Shown here: positions 17,721 to 26,503 of the stretch, piece by piece
How positions within the stretch are numbered: the stretch's first letter is position 1
Layout: every line of letters starts with the position of its first letter
From: Solibacillus sp. R5-41
GTDB taxonomy: Bacteria > Bacillota > Bacilli > Bacillales_A > Planococcaceae
Reading direction: 5' to 3'
NCBI RefSeq assembly: GCF_002736105.1
Contig: NZ_CP024123.1
Span: 3,774,001-3,838,000, forward strand
DNA length: 64,000 nucleotides
Program-made: the position numbers and the translations under genes
The notes under the pieces: model-generated
Seen by the model: the letters and a program-made list of their open reading frames with translations, nothing else
Database searches by the model: none
What the model was told of the DNA's origin: nothing

Positions 17721-18311
17721 ATGCAATACGCATTATTAGGTGATTTACATTCACATTATAAATGTACAAAATCGGTACTTGAGCACATAAAAGAAGTGGC
17801 TCCTCAAGCTGAAATTATTGGATTGGGCGACTTATTTGAATGTACAATTGGTAAAAAAAAAGCACAAAAAATTCGTAATGCACCAGTGGAAGTTGCTGCT
17901 ATTTTAGAAAAGGAGTTTACTAATTTATTAACGTTTCCATCGATTATTGGCAATCAAGAGGAGCGTATCGCCCTTGTTACTGGAGACAAGCGCTTTTTAC
18001 AATATGAAAACGTGTACGAAATAGAAAATGCAACATTAATGCATGGGCATCAATTCGATTGGGATGAGGATTTTAATCCGACATTTCCACCGATCGAGAC
18101 ACCTTTATTATTTTTTGGACATAGTCATCATGCAGCAATTTATGTAAATGGGGAACGACAAGCCGTACCTTATAATAAGCCACTTTCAATCGGAGAGAAA
18201 TGCTATCAAATTAATGTTGGTCCGGTTGTTGAGAACATGGAATGGTGTCTTTATGATAGCGAGGTAATGAGCGTCACTTTTATGCAAGCAATCAAATTCG
18301 ACCCAGAATAA
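17721..18311 (+). CDS. Calcineurin-like metallophosphoesterase (YfcE/MJ0936-like)
   Basis: A small phosphoesterase of about 196 residues starting at ATG 17721 (MQYALLGDLHSHY), with GGTGGTGA upstream. Metal-binding motifs in order are GDLHSH, GLGDLFEC, GNQEER, HGHQFD and FGHSHHA. The third block reads GNQE where GNHE/GNHD is usual, so one expected histidine is replaced by Gln; activity or metal preference may differ. Substrate unknown. Single-gene unit, divergent from the mur operon. Confidence 0.85.
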   Translation: MQYALLGDLHSHYKCTKSVLEHIKEVAPQAEIIGLGDLFECTIGKKKAQKIRNAPVEVAAILEKEFTNLLTFPSIIGNQEERIALVTGDKRFLQYENVYEIENATLMHGHQFDWDEDFNPTFPPIETPLLFFGHSHHAAIYVNGERQAVPYNKPLSIGEKCYQINVGPVVENMEWCLYDSEVMSVTFMQAIKFDPE

Positions 18312-18330
18312 TTGCGACTGAATGAAGTTA

Positions 18331-18375
18331 AAAAAGCGGGCAATGTGTAGTAACTATGACTACGCATTGCCCGCT
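18331..18375 (-). terminator. Strong terminator, mainly for the minus strand
   Basis: AGCGGGCAATG and CATTGCCCGCT pair, extended by GTAGT/ACTAC around a seven-base loop. On the minus strand it is followed by six T, serving the small gene at 18390-18632; it also lies just after the phosphoesterase gene. Confidence 0.85.
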
Positions 18376-18389
18376 ATAAAAAAGGAACA

Positions 18390-18632
18390 TTATTTCATAT
18401 ATTGAGATTTATTATTTACTAAAATTTGTTGCAGCTGTTGAAGTTTATCAATGACCACTTTCGAAGTGATTGTCAGATCTTCTAAATACGTTTCTGCAAG
18501 TTCCTTTTTATTATTAATATGTGCTTGAACTGCTTTTCTCGCAATTTCATATACATAAATATTCATAATTGCTATTTCTATTCTTCCCAAACATGATGTT
18601 CTCTCCCTATGTCCTTCTACAAATAACTCCAT
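18390..18632 (-). CDS. Small helical protein of unknown function
   Basis: An open frame of up to 80 codons followed by a good terminator. The C-terminal 58 residues (from MNIYVYEIARKAVQ, ATG at 18566) are predicted helical and charged, ending LQQLQQILVNNKSQYMK, and could form a coiled coil. Start choice is poor: neither the ATG at 18632 nor that at 18566 has a convincing ribosome site. I do not recognise the family. Confidence 0.5.
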   Translation of the reverse strand: MELFVEGHRERTSCLGRIEIAIMNIYVYEIARKAVQAHINNKKELAETYLEDLTITSKVVIDKLQQLQQILVNNKSQYMK

Positions 18633-18721
18633 CTATTTGTATAGAAGTAAAATCTAATATAACTTTATTCTACTTTACCTTCTTCTCAAATAGATGGGTT
18701 CTATTACAAACTTAACTAAAT

Positions 18722-19618
18722 TTACAATTCTGGCAGCTCGTGATCCAATCCAAATTTTTGACGGAAGCCACATTTTTTACATAGTTCTTCTACTGCTTCT
18801 CGGCGTGAAAAGCCATCTACTAAATTTTGTGCACGTTCACTTTCAATAATGTCACCAAATTTTTGCTCATGGACATTTCCTAAATTAATTACCCCTTCAC
18901 CATCCAAGCAGCATGGCACTACTGAGCCGTCTACTAAAATCGCTGCATGGGTACGCAATGCATGGCAGAACCCTTTTCCTTCATCTGCCTTTTCAAGCAA
19001 ACTCGGCCAACGGAATTCGTGGTCTTGGTTTAAGTAAATATTTTTGGCAATTTTTACGCCTTTCCCCATCTCAACACGCTCTTGAATTTCATAATCAAGT
19101 TCATACTCATTTTCAAGAATTTCAAGCGTTTCACGATTTCTACGATTTGCTTCTTCTGAAAGGTGATTGCGCTGTAAATTCCACAGACGATACGAAATAA
19201 TCACATTATGCTCACGTACTTCACGAACAAATTTTAATATTTCCTCTAAATATTTCTCGCGGTTTTCAGAACCTTCATGTCCATCAAAGCTATGCAGAGA
19301 AAAATTGATTTGACGTAATGCGGGCTTGCCTAATAATTTTTCACGATTTTTTTTAATTAATGTACCATTCGTCGTAATATTTACTTTAAATCCTTTTTCA
19401 TGTGCAATATCCAATAACTGTCCAATGCGTGGATGCAATAATGGCTCCCCTTTTACATGTAAATAGATATATTTAGTATAGCCGCTAATTTCATCAAGTA
19501 TATTAGCAAACTGTTCGACTTTTATTAAACCTTTTGCACGCTCAGTTGGCGGACAAAAACTACATGCTAGGTTACAAACGCTTGTAATCTCAATATAAAC
19601 TTTTTTAAATGTTTTCAA
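18722..19618 (-). CDS. Radical SAM/SPASM-domain protein
   Basis: An iron-sulfur enzyme of about 298 residues. The radical SAM cluster motif is CNLACSFC near residue 20, followed by VKGEPLLHP (GGEP-like loop) and ITTNGTLI. The C-terminal SPASM-like region has CHALRTHAAILVDGSVVPCC and CKKCGF. Such proteins modify peptides or carry out other radical chemistry; no precursor peptide gene is evident nearby. I chose the TTG at 19618 (LKTFKKVYIEI) because GGTGAG is 6 bases upstream; the frame continues to a TTG at 19648 without better support. Confidence 0.85.
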   Translation of the reverse strand: MKTFKKVYIEITSVCNLACSFCPPTERAKGLIKVEQFANILDEISGYTKYIYLHVKGEPLLHPRIGQLLDIAHEKGFKVNITTNGTLIKKNREKLLGKPALRQINFSLHSFDGHEGSENREKYLEEILKFVREVREHNVIISYRLWNLQRNHLSEEANRRNRETLEILENEYELDYEIQERVEMGKGVKIAKNIYLNQDHEFRWPSLLEKADEGKGFCHALRTHAAILVDGSVVPCCLDGEGVINLGNVHEQKFGDIIESERAQNLVDGFSRREAVEELCKKCGFRQKFGLDHELPEL

Positions 19619-19695
19619 CGCTCGCTCACCGTTCCTTTTTTTTAACAATACTACTCATTGTATCAAATTTCTGATGGAAAAAGGAAGGAAGCGAC

Positions 19696-20745
19696 TTACT
19701 GTTCACGCTCTAATTTCGCTACTTCTACACGGACAATTGGCGCAACTTCCTTACCAAATAACTCAATTGCACGCATTACATCGTCATGTGGCATCGAACC
19801 GACTGGCATGTGAATCATAAAACGATCTATACCGACATGCTTTCTCAGGAAAATAATTTTTTCTGCTACTGTTTCCGGGTCACCAACATATAGTGCGCCT
19901 TCTAACTCAGACATCGAATCAAATGTATGACGGGAATAGGGGCCCCAGCCGCGCTCTTTTGCTAATTGATTCATAACAAGCGCAGTAGAAGGATAAAATT
20001 TCTCTCTTGCTTGTTCATTTGTTTGTGCAATAAAACCATGTGAATGAGAGGCAATTTTCAGCTTGTTCACATCATGTCCTGCCTTTATTGCTGCGCGTTT
20101 ATAGTATTCTACTAACGGTGCAAACTGCAATGGACTTCCTCCAATAATCGCCAGCACGAGTGGCAATCCTAATAGTCCTGCACGAACAGCAGATTGAGGC
20201 GTACCTCCACTTGCAATGGTCACAGGTAATGGATTTTGAACAGAGCGTGGGAACACTTGTAAATTTTCGATTGATGCGCGGTGCTTCCCTTGCCAATTGA
20301 CCACTTCATTTTTACAAAGTTCTAATAGCAGTTCTAATTTTTCATCGAATAATTCATTATAATCGTCTAAATCGTAGCCAAATAGCGGGAAAGACTCGAT
20401 AAATGAACCGCGCCCAGCCATAATTTCTGCTCGCCCATTTGAAATGGCGTCTAATGTTGAAAAATTTTGAAATACTCGTACAGGATCCGCAGATGATAAA
20501 ACCGTTACAGCACTAGTTAATCGAATATTTTTCGTTTGCGATGCCGCTGCTGCTAAAATCATTTCTGGAGCAGATGCTGCAAAATCCTCACGATGATGCT
20601 CACCAACGCCAAATACATCAAGCCCTACTTGATCCGCTAATACAATTTCCTCAACTACCTCTCGAATACGGACATCATGTGGGATCGTTCCTCCATTCAC
20701 TGCATTTTTCGTCGTTTCTACAAACGTTGTAATTCCTAATTCCAT
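19696..20745 (-). CDS. LLM-class flavin-dependent oxidoreductase (luciferase-like)
   Basis: A 349-residue TIM-barrel FMN-dependent oxidoreductase. The start MELGITTFVE, the DQVGLDVFGVGEHHREDF segment and AVTVLSSADPVRVFQ are typical of the bacterial luciferase-like group. ATG at 20745 has AAGGAG upstream. Substrate unknown. It stands alone with the family 1 repeat copy 2 upstream. Confidence 0.9.
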   Translation of the reverse strand: MELGITTFVETTKNAVNGGTIPHDVRIREVVEEIVLADQVGLDVFGVGEHHREDFAASAPEMILAAAASQTKNIRLTSAVTVLSSADPVRVFQNFSTLDAISNGRAEIMAGRGSFIESFPLFGYDLDDYNELFDEKLELLLELCKNEVVNWQGKHRASIENLQVFPRSVQNPLPVTIASGGTPQSAVRAGLLGLPLVLAIIGGSPLQFAPLVEYYKRAAIKAGHDVNKLKIASHSHGFIAQTNEQAREKFYPSTALVMNQLAKERGWGPYSRHTFDSMSELEGALYVGDPETVAEKIIFLRKHVGIDRFMIHMPVGSMPHDDVMRAIELFGKEVAPIVRVEVAKLEREQ

Positions 20746-20811
20746 CCTACATCGCTCCTTTTACATATATCATACATCGAATTTATCTCGAATTAAAAGT
20801 ATTAGCTTTTT

Positions 20812-21079
20812 AACTTGCTTCAGCAGACGTTTCCACTTCTAAAAGTGGGGGATGAATGCCCAAGTATAATCTTAATTCTGTGGGATTCAAACCCCGGCTG
20901 AATAGGGGAAATCAGGCTAAGCTGGAGGAGCAAAGGCTAAAACCGTCGCGTCCTGTGACAACGCCTGAGTGTCCGACATCGTGTTGGCCTAAAGCTCCCG
21001 GCGGATATCACAAATTTTTAGGAGTTTTTCGAACAAGCTCGAAAAAAATTTGGACGCAATTACGCCGAGGCGTTATTGC
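20812..21079 (+). repeat. Intergenic structured repeat, family 1, copy 2
   Basis: The fullest plus-strand copy, about 268 bases. It begins with a small hairpin (ACTTCTAAAAGT) and GATGAATGCC, also seen in copy 1, continues through GGATTCAAACCCC, GCTGAATAGGGG, an extra internal stretch GCTGGAGGAGCAAA absent from the other copies, ACATCGTGTTGG, CCCGGCGGAT, the hairpin TTTTTCGA..TCGAAAAA, and ends GGACGCAATTACGCCGAGG. An apparent 90-codon frame over it is not a gene. Confidence 0.85.
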
Positions 21080-21083
21080 TTGC

Positions 21084-21127
21084 AAAAAACCCACTATTCC
21101 GGCAAATGCTGGAATCATGGGTTTTTG
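21084..21127 (-). terminator. Terminator of the DUF1456 gene
   Basis: AAAACCCA + ATTCC pair with GGAAT + TGGGTTTT around a central loop, with T runs on both strands. On the minus strand it ends the DUF1456 gene. Confidence 0.75.
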
Positions 21128-21159
21128 ATTTACGTTATGTTAATTGCATTATTCTTTAC

Positions 21160-21675
21160 TTACACTGTTCCGTCTTTTTTACCACGGTATCGAACAGATA
21201 ACCCTTTAATAAATTTACGCGCAAAATTATCGCCACATTCTTTATAATTACGATGACCAGGCTTACGCATTATGGCACCTAGCTCTCCTTTAGAAACAGC
21301 AATTCCGCCCTCATCTAGAACATCAAGCATCTCTTCTGTTGTCAGTTGACAAGCAACTTTGAGCTTTTTCAGTACCATGTTATTTACATGATCTGGCTTT
21401 TCCTGTACTGGAGTAACTTGCCCTTCTTTTTTAGGCATCGGACCGCGCTTCAGCGTAATAAGCCCATTGAAAAATGCTTCCAGTGTTTTGTGATTCACCT
21501 TCACTTGCTCATAATCAGCCGGAATTTCCTCATCTTTTTCTAAAGACTTCGTTAATATTTTTGGCATATCCTCAGGCTTTACCGTTACGCCGCCTAATCC
21601 AAATATTTCAACCATTTCTCTATTTTTTAAATCCATTGCATAACGCACGCGAATTAAAATATCATTATTATCCAT
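21160..21675 (-). CDS. DUF1456 family protein (YehS-like)
   Basis: A protein of about 171 residues starting MDNNDILIRVRYAMDLKN at ATG 21675, with GGAGG nine bases upstream. It contains two related copies of a helical unit: the first has RYAMDLKNREMVEIFGLGG, the second LKVACQLTTEEMLDVLDEGG, the tandem layout of DUF1456/YehS. Function unknown. The gene lies between two direct copies of repeat family 1. Confidence 0.9.
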   Translation of the reverse strand: MDNNDILIRVRYAMDLKNREMVEIFGLGGVTVKPEDMPKILTKSLEKDEEIPADYEQVKVNHKTLEAFFNGLITLKRGPMPKKEGQVTPVQEKPDHVNNMVLKKLKVACQLTTEEMLDVLDEGGIAVSKGELGAIMRKPGHRNYKECGDNFARKFIKGLSVRYRGKKDGTV

Positions 21676-21759
21676 TACAAACCTCCACACTTCTACTACC
21701 ACATATTATAACAGAGGTTATGCTGCGAATGTTAGCTTGCACCATAGGATTTTTTATCT

Positions 21760-21947
21760 TCATTCAGTTGGCGTCCAAACGCCAATTGAATAGGGGAACT
21801 CTGGCTAAGAACGCCGCGTACTGCGTCAACGCCTGAGTAACCAACATCCTGTTGGCCTAAAGCTCCCGGCGGATATCACAGATTTTTAGAGGAGTTTTTC
21901 GAACAACTCGAAAAAAATTTGGACGCAATTACGCCAACGCGTAATTG
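21760..21947 (+). repeat. Intergenic structured repeat, family 1, copy 3
   Basis: About 188 bases, same orientation as copy 2. It lacks the 5' hairpin block and begins with its own inverted repeat TTGGCGT..ACGCCAA, then matches through GAATAGGGGAAC, GGCTAAGAACGCCGCG, CCAACATCCTGTTGG, GCTCCCGGCGGATATCACAG, TTTTTCGAACAACTCGAAAA and GGACGCAATTACGCC. Confidence 0.85.
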
Positions 21948-21967
21948 ATAATCACATACTTTTTTCC

Positions 21968-23512
21968 TTACAGTGGTCCAGTTTCTCTACTCTCGTCAGT
22001 TGCTTGCTGAACACCTTCATCACTTGTTGCATTGCCAAGAGGTCCGGTATTTTCACTACTTGTCTTCAAATTCTCTCGTAAACGTCTACCATAGTCAACA
22101 TCTGCTTGCTCGGCATAACGAAGCATCGTTTCTTGAATTGTTGGAGAGCATTTTGCTAAATCGGTCGTTAAATTCAAAATTAAATCGTCTTGCTCCCACT
22201 TTTCAAATTCTCGATACGTTTCACCAGCTTGTTTCGTGTCATTCGTTCGGTCAAGTGGCGCGCGTACGAGATGCCCTTCAACAAATGGTGTATGGTCCTT
22301 TCCAGCTTGCGGTGCTTCTTTAAGCCCCCCTAACAAAGAAGGTTCATAATTAATATGGGGATTTTTATTTGTTTGTACTTTATATTGCATTTGGCCACCG
22401 CGTTGATTTGTGGCAACTTGTTTTTTCGGTGCATTAATAGGCAATTGTAAATAATTCGTCCCTACACGGTGTCGTTGCGTATCAGAATAACTAAATGTAC
22501 GACCTTGTAACATTTTATCATCGGAAAAATCGAGACCATCCACAAGAACCCCTGTCCCAAAAGCAGCTTGCTCTACTTCTGCAAAATAATCTTCGGGGTT
22601 TTTGTTTAGTGTCATTTTGCCAACTGCTTTCCAAGGAAATAACTCTTTTGGCCAAAGTTTCGTATCATCAAGTGGGTCAAAATCGAGCTCTGGATGTGGA
22701 CCGTCTTCCATTAGTTGTACGAATAACTCCCACTCTGGATAATCCCCTTGTTCAATCGCTTCATACAAATCTTGCGTGGCATGATTAAAATTTTTGCCTT
22801 GAATTTCTTGTGCCTGTTGCTGCGTTAAGTTGTGAATCCCTTGCTTCGGTTCCCAATGATATTTAACAAGCACTGCTTTTCCTTGCGCATTGACCCATTT
22901 ATACGTATTTACCCCTGAACCTTGCATCATACGGTAATTTGCAGGAATTCCCCAAGGCGAATAAACTAAAGTCACCATATGAAAGCTTTCCGGAGAAGCT
23001 GCACAAAAATCAAAAAATCGTTCTGCATCTTGTCGGTTCGTAATAGGGTCTGGTTTAAATGCATGGATCATATCAGGAAACTTCATCGCATCTCGAATGA
23101 AAAAAATTTTCAAATTATTACCTACTAAATCCCAGTTGCCGTCTTCAGTATAAAACTTAACCGCAAACCCGCGCGGATCACGTAATGTTTCCGGCGAATG
23201 TCCGCCATGAATAACACTTGAAAACCGTACAAATACAGGCGTTTTCTTGCCCTTTTCTTGAAATAACTTTGCTCTCGTGTAGTTTGAAATCGGCTCACCT
23301 TCTAAAGTTCCATAAGCCTCAAAAAAACCATGGGCTCCCGCACCCCTCGCATGAACGACACGCTCCGGGATACGCTCTCTATCAAAGTGACTAATCTTTT
23401 CAATAAAATCATAATTTTCTAATGTGGCAGGGCCTCGATTACCAACAGATCTTAGTTGTTGATTGTTTGTTATCGGATGTCCTTGTCCATTCGTTAAAAT
23501 TTCCTCTTCCAT
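21968..23512 (-). CDS. katA: Monofunctional haem catalase (small-subunit)
   Basis: A 514-residue catalase degrading hydrogen peroxide. The active-site His lies in [18 protein letters not shown], the distal Asn region is [11 protein letters not shown], and the proximal haem-ligand Tyr is in [12 protein letters not shown]. The NADPH-binding-type region and the Gly/Asn/Glu-rich C-terminus fit clade 3 catalases. ATG at 23512 (MEEEI) has AGGAGTGAG upstream. I saw no clear PerR box in the 140 bases upstream. Confidence 0.95.
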   Translation of the reverse strand: MEEEILTNGQGHPITNNQQLRSVGNRGPATLENYDFIEKISHFDRERIPERVVHARGAGAHGFFEAYGTLEGEPISNYTRAKLFQEKGKKTPVFVRFSSVIHGGHSPETLRDPRGFAVKFYTEDGNWDLVGNNLKIFFIRDAMKFPDMIHAFKPDPITNRQDAERFFDFCAASPESFHMVTLVYSPWGIPANYRMMQGSGVNTYKWVNAQGKAVLVKYHWEPKQGIHNLTQQQAQEIQGKNFNHATQDLYEAIEQGDYPEWELFVQLMEDGPHPELDFDPLDDTKLWPKELFPWKAVGKMTLNKNPEDYFAEVEQAAFGTGVLVDGLDFSDDKMLQGRTFSYSDTQRHRVGTNYLQLPINAPKKQVATNQRGGQMQYKVQTNKNPHINYEPSLLGGLKEAPQAGKDHTPFVEGHLVRAPLDRTNDTKQAGETYREFEKWEQDDLILNLTTDLAKCSPTIQETMLRYAEQADVDYGRRLRENLKTSSENTGPLGNATSDEGVQQATDESRETGPL

Positions 23513-23608
23513 ACTCACTCACTCCTTTTTTTGTAAACATAGGCAATTTGGAAGGGGGTTATACAACTTGCATTTAGTAAGATTCCAATTGCTGTCACTT
23601 CTATTTTC

Positions 23609-23637
23609 AAAAAAAAACGAATTCCTTAACAGGAATC
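23609..23637 (-). terminator. Terminator of the MFS transporter gene
   Basis: On the minus strand GGATTCC and GGAATTC pair around TGTTAA, followed by nine T. It lies 25 bases beyond the MFS stop. Confidence 0.85.
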
Positions 23638-23662
23638 CATTTTGGCAAAATCATTATGCTAA

Positions 23663-24940
23663 TTAAGATGTATGGATGTTCGTTTTATCCTCTGTTTCCT
23701 GAAGCTTTTCCTTATAAGAAATGATACCGATCAAGCCCATTATTGAAAAGAGAACTGGCGTGATGAAACTATAATAGTATCCATCTACTAAATTACCTGA
23801 AGTAGATTGAAAATAATCCAAAATTAATCCAAAAATAATCGGTAACAACACAGCACTTAAAAATCCACCTGTATTTACAAAACCCGAAACAATGCCAGAA
23901 TCTTTCAGTGAGAAAGATTTACGTACAGCTGCAAACGATAACGCACTTGCCCCGTAACCAATCCCTATTATAAAGAAAAGAATGATGAGCAAATAAGGAG
24001 TTGGCTGCCCTTTATATAAAAGAAACGTAAACCATCCGATTAAAACAGTCATTTGCACAACAATATACGGTCTTTTTATCATTTCTAACTGACTAGAAAT
24101 CCAACCGAATAGAGGCGCTCCAATTAGTGCCCCGATTAAACCAATCATAATGAGCTGACTTGCTTCAGAACGTGTCATTTCATACATGTTCATCCCATAT
24201 GGTACAGCCCAAGAACTAATAAAACCAACATAACCACCGACTACACCAAAGTGACAAAAAAATAAGGCCCATGCTTGCCGGTTCGAAAAAATTCTTCGGA
24301 GTAAAGCAACTGTATTTTCTCGTTGTACATTATGCGTTACCACCTCTTGTTCAACGAAAGAGATGCGCTGTGGTTTTTTAATAAGTACAAAATATAGAAG
24401 TACGCCACAGCAACATAATAGGAAGCCCGCTGTGAAAAACGCTACCCTCCAACCGAGTAAATCGATCCATGCGGAAAAAGGGACTGTTGCCAATAAGAAG
24501 CCTAGACTTCCTGTCATTCCTGCTAAACCGATTAACCGAACAAATTCCTTCGTATGAAACCATTGTGCCAAAATGAGCACCATATTAACCCATATGGTCG
24601 CATCCCCGATACCTGTTAGTATTCTAGCAAAAAACAGAACAAATTCATGAGTCCCAAAACTATAAATAATTGTACCTAAACCTGTAAGCGTAGCCCCAAT
24701 AATAAGAAAAAAGTTCGGCCCATAGCGGTCAGCTAAAATCCCCATTGGAATTTGCAAACTTGTGTAAACAAAAAATTGGATACTTGTTAATAATCCAATC
24801 GTTGAAGCTGCTACATGAAAATCTCTCATTAGCTGTTCAGTTATTAATCCTGGAGCAGTTCGTTGGCTCGCCATTAACAAATAAGTAAATAACACCGATA
24901 CAAATACAATCCATCTATATTTGCTATTTCGTTTGTCCAG
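23663..24940 (-). CDS. MFS transporter, probable CTG start
   Basis: A 12-span major facilitator protein of about 425 residues with the loop 2-3 motif MGILADRYGPNFFLIIGATLTG. No ATG, GTG or TTG yields a full first helix: the first standard start (GTG at 24895) begins inside TM1. Upstream in the same frame a CTG at 24938-24940 gives LDKRNSKYRWIVFVSVLFTY, a normal MFS N-terminus, and AGGGGTGG lies 5-6 bases before it; an in-frame TAA two codons upstream of the CTG blocks any earlier start. Substrate unknown. Start assignment is inference from this layout. Confidence 0.85.
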   Translation of the reverse strand: MDKRNSKYRWIVFVSVLFTYLLMASQRTAPGLITEQLMRDFHVAASTIGLLTSIQFFVYTSLQIPMGILADRYGPNFFLIIGATLTGLGTIIYSFGTHEFVLFFARILTGIGDATIWVNMVLILAQWFHTKEFVRLIGLAGMTGSLGFLLATVPFSAWIDLLGWRVAFFTAGFLLCCCGVLLYFVLIKKPQRISFVEQEVVTHNVQRENTVALLRRIFSNRQAWALFFCHFGVVGGYVGFISSWAVPYGMNMYEMTRSEASQLIMIGLIGALIGAPLFGWISSQLEMIKRPYIVVQMTVLIGWFTFLLYKGQPTPYLLIILFFIIGIGYGASALSFAAVRKSFSLKDSGIVSGFVNTGGFLSAVLLPIIFGLILDYFQSTSGNLVDGYYYSFITPVLFSIMGLIGIISYKEKLQETEDKTNIHTS

Positions 24941-25077
24941 TGATTACCACCCCTATGTGCTTTTACAATATATATATGAAAATTATCGTTGGATATATAC
25001 GAAATGTGCATTTGTAAAGAGGCTTATTCGCTTTTACAATATAAATGCATTTTATCTTCACCCAAATTAAAGAAATA

Positions 25078-25108
25078 GAGGATGTCCGAAAACTTTTCGG
25101 ACACCCTC
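25078..25108. terminator. Probable terminator downstream of the DUF4256 gene
   Basis: GAGG.TGTCCGAAAA pairs with TTTTCGGACA.CCTC in a compact stem. T-rich sequence follows on the plus strand and a shorter T-rich stretch on the minus. Confidence 0.6.
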
Positions 25109-25117
25109 TTCTTACTC

Positions 25118-25201
25118 TTATTTCTTTTTAACAACTTTAAGATAAAGACTACCATCAACTTCTATATAGATTACCTTGATTGTACGTCCATTAATGCATT
25201 C
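25118..25201 (-). other. In-frame open stretch after the DUF4256 stop
   Basis: Directly after the TAA of the DUF4256 gene the same frame stays open for 27 codons (ECINGRTIKVIYIEVDGSLY.. ending KKK) to a second TAA just before the terminator. It has beta-strand-like composition but no start of its own. It may be a C-terminal remnant of a lost gene or a former extension cut off by a nonsense mutation. Confidence 0.3.
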
Positions 25202-25768
25202 TTATACTTTTAGCGAGCCACGAAAGCCCCTAGCAGCATAGTAGGAATCTGCTCCATTATGGTATACAAAGACTTTGTTATAGCGGCGGTCACAGAAAAT
25301 CGCACCACCTAGTTTTCTAATGTCCGATGGTGTATCCACCCAACTAGATGTTTTCTTATCAAATTCCCCAAGATTTTGTAGCGCCCGGTATTGTTCTTCT
25401 GTTAAGATTTCAATTCCCATATCTGTCACCATATCCATTGCACTCGTTTGTGGTTTGTGTTGCTTTCTTGATTCTAATGCTTCACGGTCATAACAAACAC
25501 TTCTACGGCCTTTAGGACTTTCCGCTGAACAATCATAAAAGACGTATTCCCCTGTTTGTTCATCAAAGAAAACGACATCCGGTTCGCCTTCCGTTCTTTC
25601 CATTTCAAATAGAGACCACAGTTTTTCAGGATTTGCTTCCAGTTTTTCTTGAACGTTTACCCATTCAAGCTCTGGATGGCGATTCATATTTTTCTCAAAA
25701 CGACCTTTCAATAGGTTAAGTATTTCTTCCTGTTGTTCCTGTGATAATTTCCTGTTTTCGTTTCTCAT
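25202..25768 (-). CDS. DUF4256 domain-containing protein
   Basis: A 188-residue soluble protein starting at ATG 25768 with GGAGG upstream. It matches the DUF4256 family in WSLFEMERTEGEPDVV, DCSAESPKGRRSVCYDREAL and the near-C-terminal FVYHNGADSYYAARGFRG. Function unknown. Monocistronic. Confidence 0.9.
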   Translation of the reverse strand: MRNENRKLSQEQQEEILNLLKGRFEKNMNRHPELEWVNVQEKLEANPEKLWSLFEMERTEGEPDVVFFDEQTGEYVFYDCSAESPKGRRSVCYDREALESRKQHKPQTSAMDMVTDMGIEILTEEQYRALQNLGEFDKKTSSWVDTPSDIRKLGGAIFCDRRYNKVFVYHNGADSYYAARGFRGSLKV

Positions 25769-26503
25769 ACGAAACCTCCAATAATATATATAAAATTATT
25801 TTTAATCCCTTACTTGATCTTGCGTATTCAGTAATCCTATAATATATAATTTATATCATATCCGTATAAGGAATGACATTACCTTGAGCTATTTGTTGCA
25901 AGATGTTTGTTTCTAAGAACAGGTGAACCAAGGTCTGCTTAGAAATTCATAATCTTTTAACATCGATTTCATTTCGACTTTAATATTTTTAGTATTGATA
26001 ATCTAGAAGGATTTAGATTGTGTACGTAAAAATTTAGTCTTATAAAGCTTAAACCATAAATATAGCTGGAATGGGTACCAGAGGAATTAAACTACCTCCA
26101 CCACCCCAAATAGCAGAGATTTAATTGAGTACTAATAATGGAGCGTTACCAGATAGATTATTGATTTTACCGACTATTGATATACCTAAAAATCCAGAAC
26201 CATCTATTCCTATAAACGCTCGTACACCTGTTAGCTTAACATCTGCCATTTCTTTTGTTACTTAAAAATAATAATCAGTCGACTCTGCAAGATTTTTCTT
26301 TTTTGGTTGGTCTCTTTTTAATTTCATATTATGTTAATTTAGTGACGACCTTTACATATATTGCGTATATATGGAAATACGGGTAGTACTTTTTTATTTG
26401 GAACCTATAATTGCACATACCTGATTAAGACTAGTAAATAAAGGACTGAACGAACTAACCTTACATTTCCATGAAATCCCAAATTTATTTTAGGAGTGGA
26501 CAC
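25769..26503. other. Gene-poor stretch with decayed coding remnants
   Basis: Over 700 bases without an intact gene. On the minus strand, 25857-25905 reads as the end of a protein (LQQIAQGNVIPYTDMI then stop) with no start. At 26049-26249 an ATG-led frame of 42 codons (MADVKLTGVRAFIGIDGSG..) is stopped by TAA and continues open for 23 codons (ISAIWGGGGSLIPLVPIPAI..). These look like pseudogene remains, but I cannot name the parents. No clear promoter for the following monooxygenase gene was found. Confidence 0.4.

Noticed and set aside
18722-19618. Radical SAM protein as a RiPP maturase
   Set aside because: No precursor peptide, protease or exporter gene is adjacent; the small frame at 18390-18632 lacks precursor features.
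20856-21128. A 90-codon plus-strand open frame (MPKYNLNSVGFK..)
   Set aside because: It lies over repeat family 1 copy 2 and its terminator, has no ribosome site and is not conserved as protein in the other copies.
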